64,000 bases of DNA from Thermomonas sp. (GCF_029945965.1 NZ_JAQSDO010000015.1:871952-935951); one strand, 5' to 3'. Shown: positions 26,025-35,132, counted from the first letter of the stretch. Notes: generated by a model from the sequence alone, not told the origin. Program-made: numbers and translations.

Positions 26025-28378
26025 GCGAAAAACCCGTGACCGACGAAGTCGAAATCAAGCCTTACGACGGTCCCGCCGGCGGCTGGCCTGCGCTGCGCAG
26101 CGTTGCCGCCCACTTGCTGCATCAGGACGTGGCATTAATTGGCGCGAAAACCCTGCTCAACGTCAACCAGCCGGACGGGTTTGATTGCCCCGGCTGCGCG
26201 TGGCCGGATCGCGAACACACCTCGACCTTCGAGTTCTGCGAGAACGGTGCCAAGGCGGTCGCGTTCGAGGCCACTGCACGCCGTGCCGGGCCCGGGATGT
26301 TCGCGAAATATTCGGTCACCGAGCTGGCGCGCTACAGCGACCATTGGCTGGAAGATCAAGGCCGGTTGACGAACCCGCTTCGCTACAACGCGGCAACCGA
26401 TCATTACGAAGTAATCAGCTGGGATACAGCCTTCACCTTCATAGCAGCGCAGCTCAATGCACTGGCATCGCCGGACGAGGCGATCTTCTACACCTCCGGG
26501 CGCACCAGCAACGAGGCCGCGTTCCTGTACCAGTTGTTCGTACGCCAGTTCGGCACCAACAATTTCCCGGACTGCTCGAACATGTGTCACGAGCCGTCCG
26601 GCTTCGCGCTCGGCGCGCAGCTGGGCACCGGCAAGGGTACGGTCTCGCTGTCGGATTTCGAGCAGGCCGATTTGATTTTGGTGTTCGGGCAGAATCCCGG
26701 CACCAACCATCCGCGCATGCTCGGTGAACTGCGACGGGCGGTGAAGCGCGGCGCCAGCGTGCTCGCCTTCAATCCGTTGCGCGAACGCGGGCTGGAGTGC
26801 TTCGCCGATCCGCAGGATGCGCTGGAAATGCTGCATGGGGGATCGACCAGGATTGCCTCGGATTATTACCAGCTGCGCATCGGCGGCGATCTCGCTGCGA
26901 TCAGCGGCATCATCAAGCACGTGCTGGAACGCGGGGCGCAGGCGCATGCCGATGGCCAGCCGGAACTGCTCGATGAAAGTTTCATCGACACACATACCGA
27001 TGGCTTCGATGCGCTGCGCACAAGCATCGAGGCCACAGAGTGGCGCGACATCGAAACCGAATCCGGCATGCATGAAGCGCGCCTGCGCGATGCCGGCGAG
27101 CGCTTCCTGCGCGCTGATCGAGCCATCGTGTGCTGGGGCATGGGCATCACCCAACACACCCGCTCGGTGGCGACCATCCAGATGCTGGTCAACCTGATGC
27201 TGCTGCGCGGCCACATCGGCCGTCCCGGTGCCGGCATCTGCCCGGTGCGCGGGCACAGCAATGTGCAGGGCGACCGCACCATGGGCATTCACGAGCAGCC
27301 CTCGGCTGCCTTGCTGGATCGCCTGCAGCAGGTGTTCGGATTCGATCCGCCGCGCGCCCACGGCGTGGACACCGTCGGCGCGATCGAAGCGATGCGCGAT
27401 GGCAAGGCCAGCGTGTTCTTCGCAATGGGCGGCAACTTCGCCACTGCCACACCCGATACCGAAGCAACCCACGCCGCACTTCGCAACTGCACGCTGACCG
27501 TGCACGTGGCGACCAAGCTCAACCGCAGCCACCTCGTTCATGGTTGCGATGCGCTGATCCTGCCATGCCTGGGCCGCACCGAGATCGACCGGCAGGCCAA
27601 CGGCCCGCAAGCGGTGACGGTCGAGGATTCGATGAGCATGGTGCATCTATCGGCAGGCCGGAACGAACCGGCCTCGCCTGAACTGCTGTCCGAGCCCGAC
27701 ATCGTGGCGCGGCTGGCACAGGCCACGCTGGGCAAACGCAGCGACACGCCGTGGCGCTGGCTGGTGGAGGATTACGACCGTATCCGCGACCAGATCGCGC
27801 GGGTGTTCGAGGATTTCCATGACTTCAACAAGCGCGTGCACGTACCCGGCGGCTTCCGCCTGCCCAACAGCGCAGGCGCGCGCGAATGGCGTACTGAAAC
27901 CGGCAAGGCGCGTTTCCTCGCGCACACCCTGTTGAAGACACAGGATTCGATACCAGCAGGCGATTCACGCGGGCACGTATTCACCCTGACCACGGTGCGC
28001 TCGCACGATCAGTACAACACCACGATCTACGGCCTGCACGACCGCTATCGCGGCGTGCACAACGAGCGCCGCGCGTTGTTCATCCATGCCGACGATATCG
28101 CCATGCTGGATCTTGAGGCCGGCCAGCGCGTAGACATCGAAAGCATTGCAAACGACGACTCGCGCCGCTGGGTGCGCGGCTTCCTGCTGGTGGCCTACGA
28201 CATCCCGCGCGGATGCCTGGCCGCCTACTACCCGGAAACCAATGCGCTGGTCCCGTTGGACAGCTTCGCCGAACACGCGCGCACGCCGGCCAGCAAGGCA
28301 ATAACCGTGGCATTGCATCGACATGACGAAACGACGGCCAGCCAGCCACGCGACATCCAGGCGGCCATCGTTGCTTGA
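26021..28378 (+). CDS. FdhF/YdeP family molybdopterin oxidoreductase
   Basis: Cytoplasmic molybdoenzyme of 785 aa from the YdeP group, distantly related to formate dehydrogenase H. An N-terminal cysteine cluster (CPGCAWPDREHTSTFEFC, near residues 54-71) is likely to hold an Fe-S centre. NMCHEPSG places a cysteine (C189) where the molybdenum ligand (Sec or Cys) sits in FdhF. VFGQNPGTNHPRM and GRPGAGICPVRGHSN are molybdopterin-binding regions. The C-terminal part (from about 640) is the dinucleotide-binding domain. Its start overlaps fdhD. E. coli YdeP is tied to acid resistance, but the physiological substrate is not established. Confidence 0.92.
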   Translation: MSEKPVTDEVEIKPYDGPAGGWPALRSVAAHLLHQDVALIGAKTLLNVNQPDGFDCPGCAWPDREHTSTFEFCENGAKAVAFEATARRAGPGMFAKYSVTELARYSDHWLEDQGRLTNPLRYNAATDHYEVISWDTAFTFIAAQLNALASPDEAIFYTSGRTSNEAAFLYQLFVRQFGTNNFPDCSNMCHEPSGFALGAQLGTGKGTVSLSDFEQADLILVFGQNPGTNHPRMLGELRRAVKRGASVLAFNPLRERGLECFADPQDALEMLHGGSTRIASDYYQLRIGGDLAAISGIIKHVLERGAQAHADGQPELLDESFIDTHTDGFDALRTSIEATEWRDIETESGMHEARLRDAGERFLRADRAIVCWGMGITQHTRSVATIQMLVNLMLLRGHIGRPGAGICPVRGHSNVQGDRTMGIHEQPSAALLDRLQQVFGFDPPRAHGVDTVGAIEAMRDGKASVFFAMGGNFATATPDTEATHAALRNCTLTVHVATKLNRSHLVHGCDALILPCLGRTEIDRQANGPQAVTVEDSMSMVHLSAGRNEPASPELLSEPDIVARLAQATLGKRSDTPWRWLVEDYDRIRDQIARVFEDFHDFNKRVHVPGGFRLPNSAGAREWRTETGKARFLAHTLLKTQDSIPAGDSRGHVFTLTTVRSHDQYNTTIYGLHDRYRGVHNERRALFIHADDIAMLDLEAGQRVDIESIANDDSRRWVRGFLLVAYDIPRGCLAAYYPETNALVPLDSFAEHARTPASKAITVALHRHDETTASQPRDIQAAIVA

Positions 28379-28384
28379 CGAATA

Positions 28385-30718
28385 TTAGTAGGCAGCAGGT
28401 TTCCCAGCAGCCAACACATCCGCTGCGGCGACGATGTCTTCGTCCTTCGGAATGACCAGAAACGCAGCACCCGCCAGCGGCGTGTAGGTATCCACGCCGA
28501 CCACGCGTCGCCCGGGCTTGCCGCCCAGCCCGGCTTCGGTAATCGCGGTGATCACGCCCTCGCCGATGCCGGCACTGTGGCGCCCTTCATCGACCACCAG
28601 GATGCGCGCGCATTCCCTTGCATGTTTGGCGATCGCCTTCTCGTTCAGCGGCACCAGCCAGCGCAGGTCGACCACGCGCACTTTCCAGCCATGCTTGTCC
28701 TCGATCGCGCGCGCCGCACGCAGGCTCATCGGCATGCCGTTGCCGAAGCTGAAGATCACGCAGTCACTGGCATCCGGGTTGTAGACACGCTCCTCACCCA
28801 GCACCAGTGCCTGGTCGGGCGCCGGGTACTCGGTAAGCCACTGGCCGTCGCCAGGCTCGTATAGGTCCTTGGTCATGTACAGCGCGATCGGTTCCAGGAA
28901 CACGCTGACCCGGCCATCGACCTTGCCCAAAGCGGCCAGCGTACGCAGCATCATCGCCGCGTCGTCGCCACGCGAAGCGCAGCCGACCACCAGTCCGGGA
29001 ATATCACGCAGCGCGGTGATCGAATTATCATTGTGGAAATGCCCGCCAAAGCCGCGCTGGTAACCCAGGCCCGCGATGCGCACGACCATCGGGTTGCGGA
29101 ACTGGTCGTTGCTGAAGAACTGCAGGCTGGCCGCCTCGCCGCGGATCTGGTCGATTGCGTTGTGCAGATAGGCCAGGTACTGGATCTCCGGGATCGGCAG
29201 CATGCCCAGATTGGCAAAACCCTGGGCCATTCCCAGGATCATGGTTTCGTCCAGCAATGTGTTGAATACGCGGCGGTTGCCGAACGCCTTGTGCAGGCCC
29301 TTGGTCACCGTATATACGCCACCCTTTTGGGCCACGTCTTCGCCGAACAGCAACGTCTCCGGATACTTGGCGAACAGGTCGTGCAAGGCCTGGTTGATCT
29401 GGATGGCGAGATGCCGTGGCGGCAGTTTCTCGGGCAGTTTATCCTCGCTGCCGAATGCCTTGATCCGCGCCTCCGGCGATGCAGCGCGCGTGGCTTCAGC
29501 CTGCACCTTGTCCGGCGTGTACGGCGCCAGCGGCGCGATGACATCTGCGAGCCTTTCGAGTTTCGGCCGGCGGTCGGCATCCTCGGCGGCGGCAAAACAG
29601 CGCGCACGGGTGGCTTCGTACAGCGCGAGGATTTCGTCTTTGGACATCAACCCGGATTCCAGCGCGATCATCGCGCTGCGCAGCAGCGGATCGCTCGCTT
29701 CGACCCGGCACAGTTCGTCGATGTTGCGCCATTCGATCTCGAAGTCGGTGCCAGCGTGGCCCATGATCCGGGTCGTGCGCAGGTGCAGGAAGGTCGGCCG
29801 CCGGGTCATGCGGCAGTGTTCGACGGCCTTGCGCACGCGCCCGTAACCATCGGCCAAGTCCAGTCCATCGGCCTGGAAATAATCCAGCCCGCGGCGCATC
29901 GAGAAGTTCTGTGCAATCCAGTCGTCCGGCGTCTTCACCGAGATGCCGATGCCATTGTCTTCGCACACGAACAGGACCGGCGCCGGCAGCTTCTGATAGG
30001 CGATATATGCAGCGGCATTGAAAGCGGTCTGCGCGCTGGCATGGTTGGACGAGGCATCGCCGAAAGAACAGATCGAGATGCTGTCCTCGGGAATCGGCGA
30101 GGCATGCCCGATCCGGCGCGCCTGCTCGATCGCCAGTGCGGTGCCTAGTGCCTTGGGTAGGTGCGAAGCAATGGTCGAAGTCTGCGGCAACACCCACAAC
30201 GGTTTGCTGCCCCAGACCTTGTGCCGGCCACCCGAGGCCGGGTCGTCCTTGCACGCAGCGAAGCTCAACGCGGAATCCATCACCGGATCGCGTGGCTTTC
30301 CATCAGCGCCGGGTAACTTGCGGAAGCGCTCCGCCATGAAACCGCCGCTGCGGTAATGCAGGAACGCCGGGTCGGTATGCCGCGTCGCGCGCGCTACCAT
30401 CGCGTTGCCTTCGTGGCCGCTGGAACCAATCGTGTAGAAGACCTTGTTTTGCACGCGCAGCACGCGCGCCATCAGGTCCAGGTGACGGCTGACCAGTTGC
30501 GATTCGAACAGCTCGCGAAAGCCCCGCGCATCCAGCGCACTGCCCTCCAGGATCGCTTCGCCAGGTGCAGGCTTGCAGTCCGACGCACCGTTCCAGGCCT
30601 TCACGAACTCGCTGAAATTGACGTCGCAGATCTCGGCGCGGTTGAGCCCCTTCATGCGTGCGGGGATCGGATCGGGAACGGTGGCGAACATGGCGGCCTT
30701 TGGTGAGGCGGATATCAA
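28385..30718 (-). CDS. Thiamine diphosphate-dependent 2-oxoacid dehydrogenase, fused E1 alpha and beta
   Basis: A 777-aa fusion of both E1 halves of a branched-chain-type 2-oxoacid dehydrogenase. The alpha half (about 60-390) has the ThDP motif GDASSN and FVCEDNGIGISV. The beta half (about 430-770) starts near INQALHDLFAKYPETLLFGEDVAQKGGVY and continues with FNTLLDE, EIQYLAYLHNAIDQIRGE and HFHNDNSI. No E2, E3 or lipoyl protein lies nearby, so its complex must be encoded elsewhere. Several in-frame ATGs exist (30718, 30691, 30655); I keep the longest. Homologues in Xanthomonads are sometimes mislabelled as MFS transporters; there are no membrane helices here. Confidence 0.88.
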   Translation of the reverse strand: MISASPKAAMFATVPDPIPARMKGLNRAEICDVNFSEFVKAWNGASDCKPAPGEAILEGSALDARGFRELFESQLVSRHLDLMARVLRVQNKVFYTIGSSGHEGNAMVARATRHTDPAFLHYRSGGFMAERFRKLPGADGKPRDPVMDSALSFAACKDDPASGGRHKVWGSKPLWVLPQTSTIASHLPKALGTALAIEQARRIGHASPIPEDSISICSFGDASSNHASAQTAFNAAAYIAYQKLPAPVLFVCEDNGIGISVKTPDDWIAQNFSMRRGLDYFQADGLDLADGYGRVRKAVEHCRMTRRPTFLHLRTTRIMGHAGTDFEIEWRNIDELCRVEASDPLLRSAMIALESGLMSKDEILALYEATRARCFAAAEDADRRPKLERLADVIAPLAPYTPDKVQAEATRAASPEARIKAFGSEDKLPEKLPPRHLAIQINQALHDLFAKYPETLLFGEDVAQKGGVYTVTKGLHKAFGNRRVFNTLLDETMILGMAQGFANLGMLPIPEIQYLAYLHNAIDQIRGEAASLQFFSNDQFRNPMVVRIAGLGYQRGFGGHFHNDNSITALRDIPGLVVGCASRGDDAAMMLRTLAALGKVDGRVSVFLEPIALYMTKDLYEPGDGQWLTEYPAPDQALVLGEERVYNPDASDCVIFSFGNGMPMSLRAARAIEDKHGWKVRVVDLRWLVPLNEKAIAKHARECARILVVDEGRHSAGIGEGVITAITEAGLGGKPGRRVVGVDTYTPLAGAAFLVIPKDEDIVAAADVLAAGKPAAY

Positions 30719-30745
30719 CCCGCCAAATGTCGATTCAGAATACGA

Positions 30746-30816
30746 TTCAAGCGCCGCCAGATAGCATCGGCAACGCGGGTCGGGACCCCTACCCTAACCG
30801 GCTACTGGCGCTTGAA
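30746..30816 (-). terminator. Possible terminator-like inverted repeat after gcdH
   Basis: Arms 30746-30765 and 30801-30816 share a ten-base-pair outer stem (TTCAAGCGCC/GGCGCTTGAA), directly after the glutaryl-CoA dehydrogenase stop. There is no U-tract, so it may be structure only. The 99-base gap also has to hold the promoter of the fused E1 gene, which I cannot identify. Confidence 0.35.
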
Positions 30817-30817
30817 C

Positions 30818-31981
30818 TCAGAATGCGTTGATACCAGTCAATTCGCGGCCGATCACCAACTGGTGCACGGTTTCCGTGCCTTCGTAGGTAATCACCGATT
30901 CCAGGTTCAGCGCGTGGCGGATCGCGGCGTGTTCGGTGGTGATGCCGGCGCCGCCGAGAAGGTCGCGGCATTCGCGCGCGATGTCGATCGCCATCCGGCA
31001 GTTGTTCCACTTGGCCAGCGATACCTGCGCCGGCTGCATCGTGCCTGCGTCCTTGAGCCGACCCAGTTGCAACGCCAGCAACTGCGCCATGGTAATCCGG
31101 CGGGCCATGTCGGCCATCTTGATCTGCGCTGATTGCGTGGCCGCAACCGGACGGTCGAACAGGATGCGTTCCTTGGTGTAGTTCAACGCCTCGTCCAGGC
31201 AGGCGATGGCAGCACCGATCGGGCCCCAGGTAATGCCGTAGCGGGCCTGGGTCAGGCAGCCCAGCGGCCCCTTGAGGCCTTTCACGTTCGGCAGGCGGTT
31301 GGCTTCCGGCACGCGCACATTGTCGAAGAACAGCGCGCTGGTGACCGATGCGCGCAGGCTCATCTTCTTGTGGATTTCCTGCGCGCTGAAACCGGCGAAA
31401 TCCTTTTCGACCACGAAGCCCTGGATGCCATCGTCGGTATGCGCCCACACAATCGCGATGTCAGCCAAATTGCCGCTGGTGATCCACATCTTGGAACCGT
31501 TGAGGATCCAGTCGGCACCATCGCGCTTGGCATGGGTCTTCATGCTGGCCGGGTCGGAACCACCGCTTGCTTCGGTCAGGCCGAAGCAGCCGATCACCTT
31601 GGCCGCAGCCATGTCCGGCAACCAGCGCTGACGCTGTTCCTCGGAACCGTAGGCGTAGATCGGGTACATGCACAACGAACTCTGCACGCTGACAAAACTG
31701 CGAATGCCGGAATCACCGCGTTCAAGTTCCTGGCAGATCAGGCCGTAGCAGACGCCGTTGAGTCCACCGCCGCCGTACTGTTCCGGCAGCGAGGAGCCCA
31801 ACAGGCCCAGCTCGGCGATTTCGGGAACCAGTTCCTTCGGGAAGCGGCCTTGGTCGAAGGCATCGCCGATGATCGGCAGCACGCGTTCGTCGGTGAAGCG
31901 CGCCACGGTGTCCTGCACGGCGCGCTCCTCTTCGGACAGCAGTGAGCGGACGTCGTACAGATCGTAGGGATGCAGGGCCAT
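30818..31981 (-). CDS. gcdH: Acyl-CoA dehydrogenase, probable glutaryl-CoA dehydrogenase
   Basis: FAD enzyme that oxidises and decarboxylates glutaryl-CoA to crotonyl-CoA in lysine/tryptophan breakdown. The 387-aa protein has GDSGIRSFVSVQSSL near 95, the FAD/substrate motif CFGLTEASGGSDP near 136, MWITSGNLADI and the active-site region TYEGTETVHQL with the catalytic glutamate near 367. The RSFVSVQSSLCMYPIYAYG segment is typical of the glutaryl-CoA group rather than straight-chain enzymes. The start ATG 31981 is where family similarity begins; the ORF track runs further upstream. Confidence 0.9.
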   Translation of the reverse strand: MALHPYDLYDVRSLLSEEERAVQDTVARFTDERVLPIIGDAFDQGRFPKELVPEIAELGLLGSSLPEQYGGGGLNGVCYGLICQELERGDSGIRSFVSVQSSLCMYPIYAYGSEEQRQRWLPDMAAAKVIGCFGLTEASGGSDPASMKTHAKRDGADWILNGSKMWITSGNLADIAIVWAHTDDGIQGFVVEKDFAGFSAQEIHKKMSLRASVTSALFFDNVRVPEANRLPNVKGLKGPLGCLTQARYGITWGPIGAAIACLDEALNYTKERILFDRPVAATQSAQIKMADMARRITMAQLLALQLGRLKDAGTMQPAQVSLAKWNNCRMAIDIARECRDLLGGAGITTEHAAIRHALNLESVITYEGTETVHQLVIGRELTGINAF

Positions 31982-32087
31982 CGCGGACTCGAGGTGCCAA
32001 GGGAGACGCCCATTGTATCGGGCTGGCCGGGCACGGGGCAGACCGTGAAATTGCGAACGGGCGCTGTCGGATGGTTCGATCTGACGA

Positions 32088-32116
32088 ACCTTTCCGACGA
32101 AACGACCAACTGTCAA
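32088..32116 (-). promoter_or_regulatory. Candidate promoter upstream of gcdH
   Basis: A perfect -35 TTGACA (32116-32111, minus strand) is followed after 17 bases by a poor -10 (AAAGGT). It lies about 110 bases upstream of the gcdH start, so it is weak evidence only. Confidence 0.25.
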
Positions 32117-32148
32117 ACCACAGGTCAATTCCACGACCCCATAGAGCA

Positions 32149-32174
32149 ACGGGGCCGGATCGCTCCGGCCCCGT
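32149..32174 (-). terminator. Strong hairpin downstream of the glycine-zipper gene
   Basis: Perfect ten-base-pair GC-rich stem ACGGGGCCGG/CCGGCCCCGT with a six-base loop, about 30 bases after the stop at 32205. The following U-tract is weak (TTGCTCT), so termination may be only partial. Confidence 0.6.
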
Positions 32175-32204
32175 CTGGGCAGACCACGGCTGGTACGACC
32201 GCAA

Positions 32205-32999
32205 TCAACCGTTCGGTTTGCCCTCGACCGCTGCGACCTGGGTCACCACCTGCCCGTCGATCACCGGTAATTGCGAGCCGGGCCTTTCGTCCATGCGCAC
32301 GGTATGCGTGCGCCCATCCAGGCGGTAGCTCACGTCATAACCGATCGTGCGCTCGCCATCGCCAAGCGCAATCCGCTTGCCCGGCTTGGACTCGGTACGC
32401 ATGCTGCCGGTAGTGCCATCGGGATTACGATAGGTCACGTTCCAGGCCACGGTCTGCGAGGACGTCGACGATGAATTCACCGTGCGGCAGCGGCGGTCGG
32501 TGCGGTTCACCACCTGGCCGCCCACATGATTGCGATCGACACGATTGCCGATGAAGCCGCCTGCAACAGCACCGCCGACGGTCGCGGCCTTCTTGCCGTT
32601 GCCGCCACCGACCTGGTTACCGACCAAGCCGCCGATGATGGCGCCAGCCACCGTACCGCCGACGTTGCCGTCGCGTTCGGGCAAGCGCTCGCTGACCACC
32701 ACGTCCTCACAGACCTGCTGCGGGGTGGAGGTGGTGTTGGACACGCGCACGGGTTCGGTGCCGATCACAGTGGCATACAGCGGTTCACGCTCAGTGACCG
32801 GCTTCACATCGACGACCTGGGCGTACTCGACCCGACCAGATGCTGGCACCGCACCATCCATTGGCATCCGTTCAACGGAAGTTGAAGACAACGCAGTGTC
32901 GTTGGATTGCGCGTGATCACGACTATTGATGTAGCCCGCAGTGGCTACGCCACCCACCAGCAATGCTCCGAGTGCGATGGCCAATGTATTGTTTTTCAT
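32205..32999 (-). CDS. Glycine-zipper 2TM domain envelope protein
   Basis: A 264-aa secreted or membrane-anchored protein. An N-terminal hydrophobic segment (AIALGALLVGGVATAGY) is followed by a variable region. A glycine-zipper block (GGTVAGAIIGGLVGNQVGG ... GGAVAGGFIGN, near 110-150) and a C-terminal domain resembling those of SlyB/17-kDa-antigen relatives come next. I choose ATG 32999 because AGGAG lies six bases upstream; the track start at 33014 lacks one. No lipobox cysteine is seen. Such proteins are thought to associate with the envelope; the exact function is unknown. A smaller glycine-zipper lipoprotein lies at 35784. Confidence 0.82.
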   Translation of the reverse strand: MKNNTLAIALGALLVGGVATAGYINSRDHAQSNDTALSSTSVERMPMDGAVPASGRVEYAQVVDVKPVTEREPLYATVIGTEPVRVSNTTSTPQQVCEDVVVSERLPERDGNVGGTVAGAIIGGLVGNQVGGGNGKKAATVGGAVAGGFIGNRVDRNHVGGQVVNRTDRRCRTVNSSSTSSQTVAWNVTYRNPDGTTGSMRTESKPGKRIALGDGERTIGYDVSYRLDGRTHTVRMDERPGSQLPVIDGQVVTQVAAVEGKPNG

Positions 33000-33157
33000 G
33001 TCGTGCTCCTGCATCGGGCGTTTCCCCTGCTGGGCCGATCACAACACGATAAAACTGAATCGTTCGGGAGTTCGCACGAATTCAAAGGGCGACGTTCACG
33101 TATGTGCAGGCTGCGTGCATGCTAGTTTTTCGAGCCACGCCTACCTTTGATACCGTC

Positions 33158-33394
33158 ATGCTCAATCCACTGCTCGCTCCACTCCTGCGTTTCTTCGGGC
33201 GCCTGAGCTATCCGCGCCTGTTCGTATTGACGGCGGCCTTGTTTGCGCTGGATGTCGTCATTCCCGATTTCATTCCATTCGCTGACGAGATCCTGCTCGG
33301 TCTTGGCACTTTGTTGCTGGCCAACTGGAAGAAGCGCAAGGAGCCGGTTGCATCAGACAAGCCACCGATCGACAGCGAGTCCAGTGGACACTGA
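33158..33394 (+). CDS. Small membrane protein, DUF6116-like
   Basis: A 78-aa protein with two hydrophobic stretches (near residues 18-36 and 41-55), ending in a charged tail (NWKKRKEPVASDKPP). The sequence resembles small proteins annotated as DUF6116 in Xanthomonadaceae; I know no function. I take ATG 33158 rather than the track start at 33104, because similarity and hydrophobicity begin at MLNPLLAPLLRF. It precedes tatD by 14 bases on the same strand and may be co-transcribed. Confidence 0.7.
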   Translation: MLNPLLAPLLRFFGRLSYPRLFVLTAALFALDVVIPDFIPFADEILLGLGTLLLANWKKRKEPVASDKPPIDSESSGH

Positions 33395-33408
33395 CATGCG
33401 GCCATCTC

Positions 33409-34185
33409 GTGCAACTCGTTGACAGCCATTGCCATTTCGATGTCGCCGGGTTCGACGATGATCGCGCCGAAGTGCATGCGCGCGCCATGGCGGCAGGTGT
33501 CACCCGGCAAGTCGTTCCGGCCATCGATGCGGCCGGCTGGCCCAGGCTGAAACAGGTCTGTATGCAATTCCCCGGTCTGTATCCGGCTTACGGACTGCAT
33601 CCGATGTACCTCGAAGCGCATCGGAAGGAAAATCTCGACGAACTGAGGCTGTGGATCGAACGCGAGCGGCCAGTGGCCGTCGGCGAATGCGGCCTGGATT
33701 TCTTCATCGAAGGACTCGATGTTGACGCGCAGCAGCTTTATTTCGATACCCAGTTGCGGCTGGCGCGCGAGTTCGAGCTCCCGGTGATCATCCACGCACG
33801 CCGTGCGGTGGATGCGGTGATCGCATCGATCCGCCGGATCGGCGGCCTGCGTGGCGTGATCCATAGCTTCCCCGGCAGCCAGCAACAGGCAGCGCAACTG
33901 CACGGGCTCGGGTTCCTGCTTGGGATCGGCGGACCAGTGACGTACGAACGCGCCAACAAGCTACGTAGCGTGGTAGCAACGGTTCCTCTGGACCAGCTCT
34001 TGTTGGAAACCGATGCGCCGGACCAACCCGGCGCCAGCCATCGCGGCCAGCGCAACGAGCCCGCTCATCTGGTCGAAGCGCTGGATGTGGTTGCCGGGTT
34101 GCGCGGGATGGCCAGAGAAAAACTCGCCGCCGTGACGACATTTAATGCGGAGCGGCTGTTTGGATTGCCATCCACTGTCCCGTAG
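33409..34185 (+). CDS. TatD family metal-dependent hydrolase
   Basis: TIM-barrel metallohydrolase of 258 aa related to TatD 3'-5' DNases. Metal-ligand motifs are in order: DSHCHFD (residue 5), GECGLDF (near 93), IIHARRA (near 126), HSFPGS (near 150) and LLETDAPDQ (near 200). The start is GTG at 33409, where the family begins. The stop codon TAG is the TAG of the GTAG head of the following palindromic repeat, so the C-terminus ends at the repeat boundary. Deoxyribonuclease activity is established for some relatives; for this subfamily it is inferred. Confidence 0.9.
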   Translation: MQLVDSHCHFDVAGFDDDRAEVHARAMAAGVTRQVVPAIDAAGWPRLKQVCMQFPGLYPAYGLHPMYLEAHRKENLDELRLWIERERPVAVGECGLDFFIEGLDVDAQQLYFDTQLRLAREFELPVIIHARRAVDAVIASIRRIGGLRGVIHSFPGSQQQAAQLHGLGFLLGIGGPVTYERANKLRSVVATVPLDQLLLETDAPDQPGASHRGQRNEPAHLVEALDVVAGLRGMAREKLAAVTTFNAERLFGLPSTVP

Positions 34186-34251
34186 GAGCGCCCGTTCGGG
34201 CGCGATATGGAATTTGTGCAATATGGATCACGCCCGAACGGGCGCTCCTAC
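34182..34251. repeat. Inverted pair of GTAG-headed palindromic repeats (REP/SMAG-like)
   Basis: GTAGGAGCGCCCGTTCGGGCG at 34182 and its inverse ending GCTCCTAC at 34251 face each other across a 25-base AT-richer centre. Each arm also holds its own palindrome CGCCCGTTCGGGCG. It lies between the convergent genes tatD and tcdA and could act as a transcript end for both. Confidence 0.85.
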
Positions 34252-34256
34252 ATGCA

Positions 34257-35048
34257 TTACGGCTTCGGCTTCAACAACATCTCCAGCGCCTTGCCGACTG
34301 CCGCGAAGGCGAATGCGCCGGTGACATGGGTGGCCGCGCCCAATCCCGCGCCGCAATCCAGCTTGAGCGCAGCGTCTTTATCCAGTTTCGGGCGGACGCC
34401 GCAGACGCTGCCATCGGCTTGCGGATAGCGCACGTTCTCCAGCGAATACACCGCCGGCACGCCGAAGTAGCGGTCGTGGTTTTTCGGGAAGTTGAACTCG
34501 CCGCGCAGCTTCCTGCGGATCAGGGACAGCATCGCGTCGTGCTCAGTGCGTGACAAGTCGCGTACCCGGATCTGGGTGACATCGCTGCGCCCGCCTGCGG
34601 AGCCGACCGTGATGATCGGCTGCTTGCGCCGGCGGCAATATGCAATCGCCTCGACCTTGCTGCGGAAGCTGTCGCAGGCGTCCAAAACCAGGTCGAAGCC
34701 GCCACCCAGCACCTCGTCCAGGTTGCCAGGGGTCAGGAACCTTGCCTGCAGGTCCAACGTGATCTCGGGATTGATCGCGCGACAACGCTCGCCCATGGCC
34801 TCAACCTTGGCCTGGCCGTAATGACCTTCCAGTGCCGGCAATTGGCGGTTGGTATTGGATACGCACAGGTCATCGGCATCGACCAGGGTCAGTTTGCCGA
34901 TGCCGCTGCGGGCGAGTGCCTCCACCGCCCATGAACCAACCCCGCCAATGCCGATCACCGCGACGTGGCAGGCGGACAGGCGCGTCAGCGCGCCCTGCCC
35001 ATACAGGCGGTCAACGCCGGCGAATCGATCTGTCCATGTTTTTTCCAT
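34257..35048 (-). CDS. tcdA: tRNA threonylcarbamoyladenosine dehydratase (TcdA)
   Basis: E1-like ATP-dependent enzyme that cyclises t6A to ct6A at position 37 of ANN-decoding tRNAs. The 263-aa protein has the nucleotide-binding motif VIGIGGVGSWAVEAL near 31, DADDLCVSNTNRQ near 57 and LDACDSFRSK near 127, all typical of TcdA (formerly CsdL/YgdL). It lies convergent to tatD across the palindromic repeat pair. Its upstream gap of 84 bases is shared with the divergent cytochrome gene. Confidence 0.93.
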   Translation of the reverse strand: MEKTWTDRFAGVDRLYGQGALTRLSACHVAVIGIGGVGSWAVEALARSGIGKLTLVDADDLCVSNTNRQLPALEGHYGQAKVEAMGERCRAINPEITLDLQARFLTPGNLDEVLGGGFDLVLDACDSFRSKVEAIAYCRRRKQPIITVGSAGGRSDVTQIRVRDLSRTEHDAMLSLIRRKLRGEFNFPKNHDRYFGVPAVYSLENVRYPQADGSVCGVRPKLDKDAALKLDCGAGLGAATHVTGAFAFAAVGKALEMLLKPKP

Positions 35049-35132
35049 TTGCCGATTTTAGCCGTCCATTCCGGCGCTGCACGGCATGCTATCGTTCCTC
35101 ATAATCGCCCTGCCTACGATCACGGAGCCACC

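Noticed and set aside
28385-30718. MFS transporter, a label sometimes given to this family
   Set aside because: No membrane helices are present, and the ThDP motif and both E1 halves are clear.
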